In this document: piece by piece, positions 23,701 through 34,953 of the stretch | How the letters are laid out: each line of letters opens with the position of its first letter | Numbering within the stretch: the stretch's first letter is position 1 | Assembly (NCBI GenBank): GCA_037179385.1 | Contig: CM074184.1 | Location: 12,418,001-12,482,000, forward strand | DNA: 64,000 nucleotides | From: Holothuria scabra | Lineage: Eukaryota; Echinodermata; Holothuroidea; Aspidochirotida; Holothuriidae | Direction: 5' to 3' | Notes under the pieces: model-generated | What the model was told of the DNA's origin: nothing | The model's input: the letters and a program-made list of their open reading frames with translations, nothing else | The model's database searches: none | Program-made: the position numbers and the translations under genes

Positions 23701-26700
23701 AGTCCATGAATATGAAAGAGTACTTGCCAGAGTGTGGATGTTGAAAATTTGGGTAAGATTGACGTTGATTTTGACTGTTTAAAAAATTGCTATCAAATGG
23801 CGGAGATTTTCTGTTTTTGTGAAGAGGCTAGGGGTGGGTGTACCCTTCAAAACTTTAAGTCCTTCTAGCTCAAAATCTAAACGGTCATGGTATGGAAATT
23901 TTGTAGTGCCATGATGGGCAAACTTGTCAGCTATCAAGTGATGGGTGTCTTGACATAGCTGTGAACTTTGACAAGGCTGCAGCAGCCTCGAAAAGGAGCT
24001 AATTTAGTGTGTAAGTCAATGGGGAAATTATTGGGGGTGTGAGGCCTTAAGGACTACACCTGGATATATTTGAAGTTTCATGTAATATAGTTGAGGTAAA
24101 AAGGAAAAGACTGAGTACACATAACGACTGACAAGAAGGTACTGTAGCTATTGCACTTCACACCTTACTAAGTAGGCCTCACTGTAGTGATATGGACTAG
24201 TGAAAATCATTTGCAATGCTATCTCCAGGTAGTCCTCCTAGACATGATTTCAGGCCTAAGCTGGGTATACACTTTTCTTCTGTACTTGGGAAGTCTCAAA
24301 TCCCAGTCTAGTATGCTTTTTTAGTTTGTGTGATAGTGTACATTCCATGTGCATTGAAAGAGAAGACATCGTTAAGCTTACGGTGCGGCTCACTTCTGTC
24401 ATTTTTGAAGCCACCTCATTTTTCAAAATAAAAAACAGCTATATACATAATGCCACCATGAAGGTGAAAAAACAATTGGAAAATTCACATAAAATTGTAC
24501 AAATGATAAAATCAACTTGCTTTCTTTCAAGAAAATGTGTTAGGATTTTGGAATCTTTGAACATTGGGTGCAAAATCTGATTATTTCCTTCTCCTTTAAT
24601 CTAACAGAATCTACAGACTTCTTTCCAGTTGAGGGACACTGGGTTGTTATCCCTACTACATTATGTGGAGCATCATCCACAATGGCAGGAGGTTCAATTT
24701 TTAAAATAATGGACACTCCTGAAAAAAAACAAAGCACTTTTTCAAAAATACCTCTGAGATATCAAATCCTTGGATGGTGCTGAAGTATGTAGGCATCTCT
24801 GCAAGGAACACAAACAGTGCAAATTCCGAGGAGATTTGACAGATTAGAACTGCCCAGACTGGAACAGAAGTCAGCAGACGACGCCAAGGTACACGAGATG
24901 TCTTCTGTTGCTGTTGGCACATGACAGATGTCAGAAAAAAATATTTTAGTCTAAACAAACCTCTGTATTACAAAATAAAATAGCCACTGCTTCATACACA
25001 AGGCTCCTAAGGGAAAGGTTGTTTATCTAACTGGGAACTTGGGCAGTTGGGCACAGGATGACGGAAAGTGATTTGGATATATACAAGTCTGTCCTAATGT
25101 TTTCCTTTTTTCACTCCTGGCTATAACCCGTCTCCTTCTTGTAAATCTGATCCTATACATCTGACTGATGGTTTCTGAATCTGATCCTATACATCTGACT
25201 GATGGTTTCTAAATGTGATCTTATACATCTGACTGATGGTTTCTAAATGTGATCCTACACATCTGACTGATGGTTTCTAAATCTGATCCTATACATCTGA
25301 CTGATGGTTTCTAAATCTGATCCTATACATCTGACTGATGGTTTCTAAATGTGATCTTATACATCTGACTGATGGTTTCTAAATGTGATCCTACACATCT
25401 GACTGATTGTTTCTAAACCTGATCCTACACATCTGACTGATGGTTTCTAAACCTGATCCTACACATCTGACTGATGGTTTCTAAATCTGATCCTATACAT
25501 CAGACTGATGGTTTCTAAATCTGATCCTATACATCTGACTGATGGTTTCTAAATCTGATCCTATACATCTGACTGATGGTTTCTAAATCTGATCCTATAC
25601 ATCTGACTGATGGTTTCTAAATGTGATCTTATACATCTGACTGATGGTTTCTAAATGTGATCCTACACATCTGACTCATGGTTTCTAAACCTGATCCTAC
25701 ACATCTGACTGATGGTTTCTAAACCTGATCCTACACATCTGACTGATGGTTTCTAAATCTGATCCTATACATCTGACTGATGGTTTCTAAATCTGATCCT
25801 ATACATCTGACTGATGGTTTCTAAATCTGATCCTATACATCTGAATGATTGTTTCTAAATGTGATCCTATACATCTGACTGATTGTTTCTAAATGTGATC
25901 CTATACATCTGACTGATGGTTTCTAAATCTGATCCTACACATCTGACTGATGGTTTCTAAACCTGATCCTACACATCTGACTGATGGTTTCTAAACCTGA
26001 TCCTACACATCTGACTGATGGTTTCTAAATCTGATCCTATACATCTGACTGATGGTTTCTAAATCTGATCCTATACATCTGACTGATGGTTTCTAAATCT
26101 GATCCTATACATCTGAATGATTGTTTCTAAATGTGATCCTATACATCTGAATGATGGTTCCTAAATGTGATCCTATACATCTGACTGATGGTTTCTAAAT
26201 CTGATCCCATACATCTGTCTGATGGTTTCTAAATCTGATCCTATACATCTGACTGATGGTTTCTGAATCTGATCCTATACATCTGACTGATGGTTTCTAA
26301 ATCTGATCCTATACATCTGACTGATGGTTTCTAAATCTGATCCTATACATCTGACTAATGGTTTCTAAATCTGATCCTATACATCTGATTGATTAAAATT
26401 TCCATGCCCTCTTCAAATTTCATGCCCCCTTGTGACAGCACAAGGAGGCATGGGATTACCCTCCCCATCAGAGATTTTCCCCCAGATGATTTAAATCCGG
26501 AACCAAATATACTTATTCTGAGACAAAATGTTTCACCCTGAGATATGATTAAACTCCAGAGCTTTGAGGACCTTTGCTCCCTGCAACCCCACCACAGCTT
26601 TCTCCCCTTAAATCTAACCACACACCTGAGTAGGTTGTGGGGACCCCATCTGCTAAAGGAAACCTTTGAATGAGGGAGATTTTAATACTTGATTCAAACT

Positions 26701-29700
26701 GAAAGGGTTCATGTAAAAAATATTTATGGGCTCTCTACTTTATAACAATTTTAAGCTTGGTATATAAGAAAAGACTAATCTCACTCTCTTATCCCATTCA
26801 AGAGATTCCATTATGTAATCCTTTTCTTCCTGACTAATCCATGGGTGGGATGATGGAGAGCTATAGGCAAGTGGAAACCACAGGATACACCAAACGATTC
26901 CAGCAATACCTGTCATGAGAAGGCATTTGACGGCAAATGTTCAAAGAAAAATTAAAACTATAGAATGCAAGGTTATGTAGACAGGTTATGTAGAAACTTA
27001 AAGAGACAAATATATGTGAAACATTTTGCATGTTTACTGCAGATGAGCAGCGCTTTAGGAGAAAATAAACTGGTGATCTCTTCTTGTTCACACAGTACAC
27101 TAAAAACTACAAAACTTGCTAGCCGATATTGATTGGACATGAGTTGGTAATCATACATGAGTCTGATTACCAAGGAAAAACTAGTACAGGTACAGAATGA
27201 AAGCTAACTTACCACTGAAGTAGAAAATGGATGGCCATCCCTGTAAGATATCACTGGATGCTAGGAATCCAGACAGAAAGTAGAATACTGTGACGCCAAT
27301 GTTATTTCCTAAAAATGGAAAATATGCTACAATGAGTTCTAATTGTTATAACAGAGAAACTTTAACTCTTAATGATTCATTGCACAAAGCTGACACTGAA
27401 AGACAAATTAGTGCCATGACTCAAAGACTTTGACTTCTGGAGGGGTCCATCTCCCCAGACGAAACAATATATTATATTCTGTAGTATTTGTACACTCAAT
27501 TCTGTATGTCTGGATGATTTCCCCACCTATTACTTTTTTGTAAGGAAGCTCTATATTTGCGTTCCCTATCCATGGAGTCAGATCTTGCAAAATAGTGCAA
27601 CATTTTTGTTTTGAATTGCAGCGGTGTCATAAAGGCTACACTTTCCTATTTTTTGCCAAAAGACCTTTTTTACTGAGAGGTTTAGAGAGGGGGATTCCTC
27701 CTGTCCCCCTTCCTCCACACCTGTGTATTAGGGAGATGATTGTATGTGTTCTATACTGACATGATGCAAGTTTGAATGTCTGAGTAAAGAAGGTAACTTC
27801 ACAGCTCATTCAATTTGCCATTCCAAATTTTAGGATTTTATTTTTTTCAGCCAGTAGGCTCAACCCATGCCACCATGCATGGTGGCATGGGCTCCCTGAT
27901 CTAGTCTGATCTAGGTGGAACCTAACCAGTTGTTTTATAATCCACCATGTAAGATTCCTTGGTCAAAATTCCTGTTGAACCCAGTTAAACTGGGTTCAAC
28001 TGGTTCCCACTTGAACCCAGTTGAATTAGTCGACTGAGTTCAACTGGAATTTTTAACTGGGGTTCAGATCCCCTCATCGTACTCTGTTGGATATGTCTTT
28101 GACTGTTTGCTGCAATATTTGTCATCAATGTTTGAATATTTCTGAAATTGTTCCTTACATATGCAAAATTATGAGGTTGAGTGTTGAACAGTGACAGTAT
28201 TTCTTTTATTAATATTTTGTAAATTATCTGCTAATAACTTATTTAATTCTTGGTTCGGTTTTAAGAGGAAATACTACATTTTTCCTTTTGAAATGTTCTC
28301 ATTTCTCACTAAAACAATATTTTGCAGAGTGTAGACAAAAGAGGAATGAAATGTAAATCTAAACAAGGCACTTTTCAAGAAATAATTCTTTGCCAAAGAG
28401 TAGGCTTATTGTAACTGCTGCTAAACTTTCAAAAATCCAAAAGGATATGATGTAACAAGCAGAACTTTTTTTTTGGTTGAGGGTAACACTGATAGTCTAC
28501 CCATTTTACAATCCTGGTGTTATTTTAACATTTACTTAAAGGTGTAACATATTCAATCTATTTTCGGTTGGCTAATGTAAACCACCATGTTCACAGAGAA
28601 ATTTAATGAGATGGTGATTCCGTTTTGTTCATAAGAAATCACTTAATTCACCATTTCTCTTTCATGTTGGTTGGGTCGGTTCATCTTTTCTCATCACAGA
28701 AATAATTGCAAGCAAAGTATTATAATAACTGATTTAGGTTTGAACAACTCAGTCAGAGTGGTACAAAAAAGTACCAATCTCTAATGAATATGCTAGTTAG
28801 CTACTTAGATAGGATTTAATGACATACCACAATGCAAAAGTGCTATCTCATGTCGACTAGAAAAAAGGTGTAAAGCTCAAAACACTTAAAGTTCAAGATT
28901 GGTTTTGAGTACAGCAGCAAATGGGTTCAAGTCCTCTCATTAGGTGGCCTCTCATGACAGGTGAGGAATATTGTAGGCACATTCTATATAACCTCCAACT
29001 CACATGGAAGGAGGTTGTCTCTAATAGAAGTCAGAATATTGTTATTTCTAACCCAAACTGATAATACCTGATGAAATAAAGCTGAAACTTGTGCTTCTCT
29101 CAGCAGGAGGGATCCATAATCCTTGATATGCATAAAGTGATGGAAAGAAAAATCCCTTTGAAAAAGAAAACATATATGGGATGAGTAAACAACAGAGCAA
29201 AAATACATTTAGGAAAAACAACTACCATGAATTTAAGATGTTCATTGTGAATACGTACTTTTTATCTTTTCCATTCAAATTCCTTCAAAACTAAACTATA
29301 CTGGTTTGGGAGTGTATGAACCCTACTAACCTCACCTATAACTACTAATGCACCCTTTTCCAGATGGCTATTACAAAGGATTGTGGGATAGGAGGTTGGT
29401 GTATGTCATATTTTGCCACAGTAAAATGCCATTGACAAAACCAACTCATACCAAAATCTTATCCCACAATCCTTTGTACTTGCTATTTATGAAAGTGTCT
29501 ATGGACAGCCCAATCTACCAGAGTTTAACCCTTATCAATGAATGAACCCATACGACTAGATTGTCCCTTCCTCAGCAGCAATCTCCGACATGCCCTTGCT
29601 TTATTGCCACGTGGAATGACACTGGATGTGTTTTTCTTGGCCATAAGTTAATTCCCCTTTTTTCCCGCATTGTTTTGTGCATCTTCACTCATCTCAGAAG

Positions 29701-32700
29701 ATAATAGTGCTGTGACCATTTAGCCATGAATTGCTTAACAATTGCAAGTGGATTTAATAAAAAGCTACTTGCATTTAATTGCAAATCCCATTGTTTACCT
29801 ATCGGAATATCTGCAAATTTCTGTCTTCTTTGTCCATTTGCCATCCATAAACCTTTCCCATTACACAACATAAAAAGAAAGGCCAGAAATATAAAAGGTT
29901 AAAACAGAGATACTTCAACATACCAGACAATTTACAGATTTACAAACTGTGTTCCACATGCTCAAGGGCACTACCAAGAGTCCTGCTAAAATTGCCACAA
30001 GCTTGCAAAGAGCATGCATGGTCTACCTAGCCAGATTGTACAGCTCTAAATACCAAGAGCACAATAGCTAGTCATAATTCCTTTGCACACATTGTTGCAA
30101 GCAAAATTGACTGATCCAGTTTCTGTTTGAAGGAATAGCTGTGCCCAGTTCCTACTTATTAACAGCTAAACGATCACAATTTTATGCGATTGAACAAATA
30201 GTAATTTTACTTAATGTTCACTGCCCAACCAGAGAAGCTTTTTAGGCATCTGTTAATATGGAAATTTGATGAGTATATAGTATCCAGGAGGTAAATAGGA
30301 GCAAAATAGATTCATTTCTAACTGTATCAAAGCAATATTTTGAAAGAAGACTGCTGTACAACTGATATATTGCCTCAGTATACACTAGCCTTGAAACACA
30401 TAAAGAACCCAAGGCTCTTAGCTGACACACATAGAAAGTGTTAACATTGGAAGCTGAACTGAACTCACTGTCGCACTAGCTAAGAGTAGGTTCTTTCTCA
30501 ACAAAACTGTATAATAATCAATGAATTGTTCTCTCTTTGTACGTATCTGATTTATGTACTGTAGGTGTTAGCTAAAGACACAGGATGAGCCAAAGCTGAT
30601 CACAGTCTCCCTCCCCTCCGTTCCCCATTCCCTTTTTCAATTTCTAAATGCAAAGAGAGCAAAAAGTTTATTAAATAACTGAGTTAACCGTTTACCGTTG
30701 TGCTCCGATCGGGGCATATTTGCGCGCCTCCGGAGTGGGCGGAAAAGCGGACGTAGCCCGCACCGCATCAGCTTCCGTAGGTTATTGACCCCGTGACCTT
30801 AAACTATATTGTCTCTCTCGTTGTTGTGACCGAATTTTCTGGTAGCTACTTGCAGTTTCGAGCTCTGCGTGAAACAGTAAAGATGGGTGACAGCCGAGCT
30901 CTCTGCATGGGTCCAAAAGGACCCAAACAACGGTAAAGGGTTAACCACACTGTGCAGTATGCTTTCACAGTATGACAGTACCATTATTGCAACATTGTGC
31001 ATAACAACACAGTGCTGCAGATATTTCACATTATGACTGGCAGTTGTAACCAAGTTCTTCCTCTGGCATACAGTAACTGAAGTTGATCTACAAACCTGAA
31101 ACAAGCCTAAGAGAACTCTGGAAACAATGAGGGTTGTGATACTATGGTAAGCTGCAAGTGGTGTCAGTAGATTCAATACAGAAGATGCCAGTACACTAAT
31201 TCCCAGGGTCCATTTTGCACCAACATAGGTACTAAGCCAACCAGCTGGAATCTGTGTTATCATGTAGCCATAGTAGAATGAACCCAGAATGGCACTCTGT
31301 ACATTTTGATCCCACTGAAATTCTCCTGCCTGCAAAAAATACAAAAATACAAAAATTAAGTGGAACTATGTCTATGAAATTTATCACTCCTAGAGAAGAG
31401 TTGCTGTATTTATTTTCTGACAAAGGAGATATGAATGCTACCATAGGGGTGGAGTACATTCTCCCTCATAGAAACTGTTGTTTGGAATTTGAAAGGTGTC
31501 TAAATGGAAATTGGTGCAATGTTTGTTACTTTAATCAAAGTGTTTTACTTTAATACAGTGGCCTAGGCAAATTCTACTAATTCCTGAAAAAAGCCAGACC
31601 CTACGGGGACATACATGAAATCAAAATGATGCAAGCAATTTTACAAATTTGCTATGATGCCAGCATGTACAGTATAAAGATGTCATCCAGGTAAAATATG
31701 GACATCTGGTATTAAAGCTTATCCCAGAAGGATGAAAAGGAATGGTCAGGTCAGCAAAGTTAATTTCAAAAATTAAAATTTCCTCTCCCTTGAGAGTTTA
31801 TAGTATAGGCTATTACCCCATTCACTTCTATCAACTCCTTTCATTTAAAAATACTGGCTTAAGCATCTTCCAGAAAGAGTAAGGCAGTTGAAATTAAAAT
31901 ATTCAAATTTTTAGTTTGCTTCTAGTAAACAAATCACTCAGCAATGAGACTGATTTAAATATCCACAAACATGGTTAAAAGTGCAATTGCTATAAATTAC
32001 AACCACATTTCCACAATATTTCAATTATGCAAATATCTTTTAAATCTGAATGTCGAAAAAAGTCCATTAGCCAAGTGCAGCACTATCTGTGGCTCTCTCC
32101 ACCTATCTCCAGAGTTGTTATTTCTGCTTAATCTATTGAGCTAACAAGCTCACAATTAGGCCCCATTGACCACAACTTCCTTACCAACGAGATACTGGAA
32201 CTACTTGCTGCTAACTGTTTATTGAATCTATTGTTTGAGATTATTCACCACTGTTCAGCCTTCAAAATTAATACAAAATGGAGAGGAGTGAGGAAGCAAG
32301 GTGTGAGATGATGACTCATGCTCTAATAAACAATGTCCAAAATCCCGTCCAGACAGCCACTCGACAGGATTTTGAGTTTTCAGGAAGTGCAGCATTTCAG
32401 TGATGGGCTCTGTGATGGCATGGTTCAATTTTTACTCCTATAAATACACAACACAAGAGAGCATTTGTGGCATTCAACTGCCATCATCTTGGGCTGACCT
32501 ACAGTACACTACTATTTTACCTTATCCATGCCGTGACGTTTCTTCTTGAGAAAACAACATAGACACCCCAGTGCATCAAAAGCGGTGTGGGGTGTAACTG
32601 ATATCTGAGTTTGTCACATGATCTGTGCCCTAAAATGAGCTAAGCTTTTATTGTGTTCACACTGCATGAAAAGCAATTGATAAATGCTTTATTGACCTGT

Positions 32701-34953
32701 TAGTTAACCTCAAATGTTATGTAACTTTTTGTGTATTTTAATATTTCTATTACTGTCAATCAATTAATCAGATGTGAAATGTGACCATACCAAGTATGGG
32801 TGTAGTGAGCTTCATTTCCTCCCTGAAGAGATAAAAGGTAATCAGGCAGAGAAATAAAAAAAAATAAAAAATAGAAGAATATAACAAAAAGAAAGAAGAA
32901 ATGTTTCATCATGTCTGCCAATACAGAAGTGGATACTGGACAGCTTAAAATGTTGCAGAATGTGGCAACCCTGTTTGCCAAACCTTTAAACAAATTATTT
33001 GTCACACTAAAAACGTCAGCCTCACTTACAGTACAGGCGATTCTTGGTTTAAAAAAAATAAGGTTTAAAAAAAAAAAGGCTGACTGTCTTCAAAAACCTT
33101 AATATTCTCATATTTTGTACCAAAAATTCTTACAGTGTCAAATCTTGATGTATCATTCTGTACTCCCCTGCAGAAGCTTTCTGTCTGAGATGCAGAATTG
33201 TTAACCATGGCAACAATAGCAACATTGAGGTTTACACGCAAACCATAGGAGGTAAAACAGGCTAGAAATAGTAGTACTATCTGAATATATCTTGTTGGGA
33301 TACAGTGCCAACTATGCTGTGAAGCTGTGAAAAAATAACAGCAAATAGAGAACATTACTTTTGAGAAATGTTTCATGAGAATTAGAAGTTTCAGTCCCCA
33401 ATGTTTGGAAACTTCAACCCTCCATGTTTACAACAGATAAGAAGGTATTGACATAATTTACGGTATTTTCAATCCATAATCAGAAATTAAATACATTATA
33501 TCACAACATTAAAGGCCAAGTACCCTCCCACCATAATCTACAATTTTTGAAGTGCTGTAGTCCACAGAAATTCTCAACAGGTCTTTGATTGACAGCAAGT
33601 TCAAAAAATGCAAAGTACTGTGACTCATATTACACAGCATATGCTGTACTGAGAGTGTTTTGAATAAGAGGTCTTTCACTGCACTCACGTTGGAGCAATA
33701 AACTGAGATTGTGTCAGGATGAAGTCAAGTTATAGACAGTTGTGGGAGAGGCTTAACCCTTTACCGTTGTTTGGGTCCTTTTGGACCCATGCGCAGAGCT
33801 CGGCTGTCACACATCTTTACTGTTTCACGCAGAGCTCGAAAATGCGAGTAGCTACCCGAAAATTCGGCCACAAGAGCGAGAGGGACAATAGTTTAAGGTC
33901 ACGGGGTCAATGGCCTACGGAAGCCAAAGCGGGGCGGGCTACGTCCGCTTTTCCGCCCAATCCCGGGGCGCGCAAACATGCCCCGATCGGAGCACAACGG
34001 TAAAGGGTTAAGCTAAAATATCTGCACCACTCGGCTAAAGGTTTACGTGCACACACGCAGAGACAGTGGCATCAGCTTTGCAGTAAACACACTCCACAGG
34101 CTTAGTTTAACCCTTTACCGTTGTTTGGGTCCTTTTGGACCCATGCGGAGAGCTCGGCTGTCACACATCTTTACTGTTTCACGCGGAGCTCGAAACTGCG
34201 AGTAGCTACCTGAAAATTTGGCCACAAGAGCGAGAGGGACAATAGTTTAAGGTCACGGGGTCAATGGCCTACGGAAGCCGATGCGGGGCGGGCTACGTCC
34301 GCTTTTCCGCCCAATCCCGGGGCGCGCAAACATGCCCCGATCGGAGCACAACGGTAAAGGGTTAAAGAAGTAGGTTTAAATTAGACCTGTTTGGGATGAA
34401 AGGATTAGGCCTTTAAAATACTACCATGACAATGTCACTGCTTATCTTCAATCACTTAAGAAATTTACGATGACCTTTCAAAGGTCAAGTTGTTTTTTTT
34501 TTTTTTTTGAACTCGATTTTCCAGAGGAATGTTAGTTTTGTAGTCAGCCACTGTTACTTGCTTTTCTGAATAATGGTGACAAAATCACTTCAATGCCTTT
34601 AGGTTTGAGTTGCTTTAAATAAGAGAAAAAATTTGGTATGTCACTTGGTTACCTGGGTCTACTGTTTCCAGTCTGAATGAGTGTATTTGCCAACTTTTTG
34701 ACCAAAATAGTAAATATTGATTTTTCCAACATGCAGTACTTGCTTGTCTATTGCCCACATGTGACATATTATGAATGGTCATCTTAAGGTAAATAAATAA
34801 GTAGAAAAATGCAAAATATATGTTTAGAACAATGTATATGAACTTACTTTTGAAGCGGGGATGAGGAGCATCTTCATAGTTGGAGCTGTTGCTCTCATTT
34901 GTATTGATGTTTTCATGCATGATGTCATTACAAACATTGTCACTTCTATCCAT
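17516..34953 (-). CDS. SLC17-family (sialin-like) anion/solute transporter, 10 exons
   Basis: Joined coding exons on the minus strand: 34953-34848, 33324-33134, 31329-31096, 29155-29068, 27308-27213, 26909-26785, 24910-24752, 22330-22198, 20645-20404, 17716-17516. They total 1575 bp, giving 524 residues plus stop. Every intron is GT-AG and all phases agree (1,0,0,1,1,0,0,1,0). The protein is a 12-helix major facilitator. SLC17 signatures include YGLRVNLNVAIVAMVN in helix 1 (R65), LGSFYYGYMITQIPAGWL in helix 2, PPAERS after helix 4, SHPWISQEEKDYI in the central loop and EMPTY in helix 7. Family members move organic anions such as sialic acid, glutamate or phosphate across lysosomal, vesicular or plasma membranes. 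The best fit is the sialin branch, but the substrate is unknown. An in-frame TAG 12 bases upstream fixes the start. Confidence 0.9.
17717..20403 (-). other. Intron 9 of the SLC17-like gene
   Basis: No repeat copy or gene recognised in 2.7 kb. The frame at 19466-19759 has no family motif and no splice support. A long open frame at 18506-18857 exists on both strands, which argues against coding. Confidence 0.5.
20404..20645 (-). CDS. SLC17-like exon 9 (helices 9 to 11)
   Basis: Codes residues 378-458. It contains TALSFGGLYISGFYVNKLDL and NLAGIISGMVTSGTAICGIL, matching the A-P-xx-AG/I-x-G segments near helices 10 and 11 of SLC17 proteins. Donor is GAGAAG|GTAAGT. Confidence 0.9.
22198..22330 (-). 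CDS. SLC17-like exon 8 (helix 8)
   Basis: Codes residues 334-377 plus one base. GLLSGLPWVIQTVIGVLCGL forms helix 8, followed by a basic cytosolic loop. Splice sites are TTTCAG and G|GTGAGT. Confidence 0.88.
22690..22742 (+). repeat. 11-bp minisatellite, about five units
   Basis: CATCCTAAGTG is repeated with small changes. It lies in intron 7 of the SLC17-like gene. Confidence 0.9.
22876..22985. mobile_element. 110-bp foldback MITE
   Basis: Arms of about 37 bp begin GGGGCCGTTCCACAAAGAGT and are repeated inverted at the right end with a few changes, around a short loop. No target duplication is clear. It lies in intron 7 of the SLC17-like gene. Confidence 0.75.
24596..24715 (-). mobile_element. 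SINE body fragment
   Basis: Plus-strand TTCCAGTTGAGGGACACTGG and CCCTACTACATTATGTGG match the SINE body at 15870-15915 and 60580-60640. The fragment is in intron 7, only about 40 bases from the donor of exon 7. Confidence 0.6.
24752..24910 (-). CDS. SLC17-like exon 7 (helix 7)
   Basis: Codes residues 281-333. It begins QQKTSRVPWRRLLTSVPVWA and includes AEMPTYFSTIQGFDI, matching the family's helix 7 with its LPTY-type motif. An alternative acceptor six bases downstream would drop two Gln codons in frame. Confidence 0.85.
25144..26394 (+). repeat. 34-bp minisatellite, about 37 units
   Basis: The unit begins CTGATCCTATACATCTGACT and continues GATGGTTTCTAAAT. Variant units (GTGATCTTAT, GTGATCCTAC, CCTGATCCTAC, GAATGATTG) recur in a fixed order about every eight units, so there is a higher-order period near 272 bp. 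The whole array lies in intron 6 of the SLC17-like gene. Confidence 0.95.
26785..26909 (-). CDS. SLC17-like exon 6 (helix 6 and central loop)
   Basis: Codes residues 239-280. Helix 6 (GIVWCILWFPLAY) is followed by SSPSSHPWISQEEKDYI, the conserved cytosolic loop between the two six-helix halves. Acceptor is CATGACAG; donor is AGAGA|GTGAGA. Confidence 0.88.
27213..27308 (-). CDS. SLC17-like exon 5 (helix 5)
   Basis: Codes residues 207-238, with GNNIGVTVFYFLSGFLASSD followed by GWPSIFYFSG. This is the family's helix 5 and the W-xx-xFYxFG turn into helix 6. It is flanked by TTTTTAG and GTAAGTT splice sites. Confidence 0.88.
27864..27891. repeat. Perfect 28-bp palindrome
   Basis: CCCATGCCACCATG is followed at once by its exact reverse complement. 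It is in intron 4 of the SLC17-like gene. Confidence 0.95.
27974..28000. repeat. Near-perfect 27-bp palindrome
   Basis: Arms GTTGAACCCAGTT and its exact reverse complement surround a single A. Further AACCCAGTTGAA-like words follow to about 28070, so this may be part of a small foldback. Confidence 0.9.
29068..29155 (-). CDS. SLC17-like exon 4 (PPAERS loop)
   Basis: Codes residues 178-206. GFFFPSLYAYQGLWIPPAER corresponds to the segment that in vertebrate sialin carries a histidine after FPAM. Here that position is Tyr, while the PP-ER motif is retained. The exon is short and was found by matching the family pattern and phase. Acceptor is TTTTTCAAAG; donor is G|GTATTA. Confidence 0.85.
29372..29478. 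repeat. 107-bp inverted-repeat element
   Basis: TACAAAGGATTGTGGGATA at the left is repeated inverted and exactly at the right, with weaker similarity inward. It is probably a small MITE. It lies in intron 3 of the SLC17-like gene, 217 bases upstream of exon 4. Confidence 0.7.
30684..30944 (-). mobile_element. TTAA-flanked (piggyBac-type) MITE, copy 1
   Basis: TTAA borders both ends, and the termini are inverted (CCGTTTACCGTTG against CAACGGTAAAGGG). It is the reverse orientation of the copies at 33753 and 34107. It has the internal hairpin GGGTCCAAAAGGACCC near one end. It sits in intron 3 of the SLC17-like gene. Confidence 0.8.
31096..31329 (-). CDS. SLC17-like exon 3 (helices 2 to 4)
   Basis: Codes residues 100-177. 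It starts with the EFQWD word that precedes helix 2 in this family, then LGSFYYGYMITQIPAGWL and a helix pair ending VSRVLLGLFQ. Donor is CAG|GTTTGT. Confidence 0.9.
33134..33324 (-). CDS. SLC17-like exon 2 (helix 1 and luminal loop)
   Basis: Codes residues 36-99. It holds transmembrane helix 1 with the family word YGLRVNLNVAI, then a luminal loop with two N-glycosylation sequons (NNS at 78-80, NDT at 92-94) and a Cys. Acceptor is TTTTTTCACAG; donor is ACT|GTAAGA. The 191-bp length carries the reading phase exactly from exon 1 to exon 3. Confidence 0.85.
33753..34011 (+). mobile_element. TTAA-flanked (piggyBac-type) MITE, copy 2
   Basis: It runs TTAA-CCCTTTACCGTTG to CAACGGTAAAGGG-TTAA, 259 bp including both TTAA. 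TTAA target duplication with CCY...RGG ends is the piggyBac rule. It is non-coding and GC-rich compared with the intron around it. It lies in intron 1 of the SLC17-like gene. Confidence 0.85.
34107..34365 (+). mobile_element. TTAA-flanked (piggyBac-type) MITE, copy 3
   Basis: This is the same length as copy 2 and nearly identical to it, with about a dozen differences by eye. It lies only 95 bases downstream of copy 2 in the same orientation. It is in intron 1 of the SLC17-like gene. Confidence 0.85.
34848..34953 (-). CDS. SLC17-like exon 1
   Basis: Codes residues 1-35 plus one base. It is a hydrophilic cytosolic N-terminus rich in Asn, Ser, Asp and Glu, with no signal peptide. Donor is AAAA|GTAAGTT. 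The upstream in-frame TAG makes this ATG the first possible start on this exon. Confidence 0.8.

Noticed and set aside
25144..26394. CRISPR-like array
   Set aside because: Units are directly contiguous with no unique spacers; the genome is eukaryotic.
30799..31095. Extension of the transporter frame past exon 3
   Set aside because: The frame continues open into the intron, but protein similarity stops at the CAG|GTTTGT donor and the following sequence includes a MITE.
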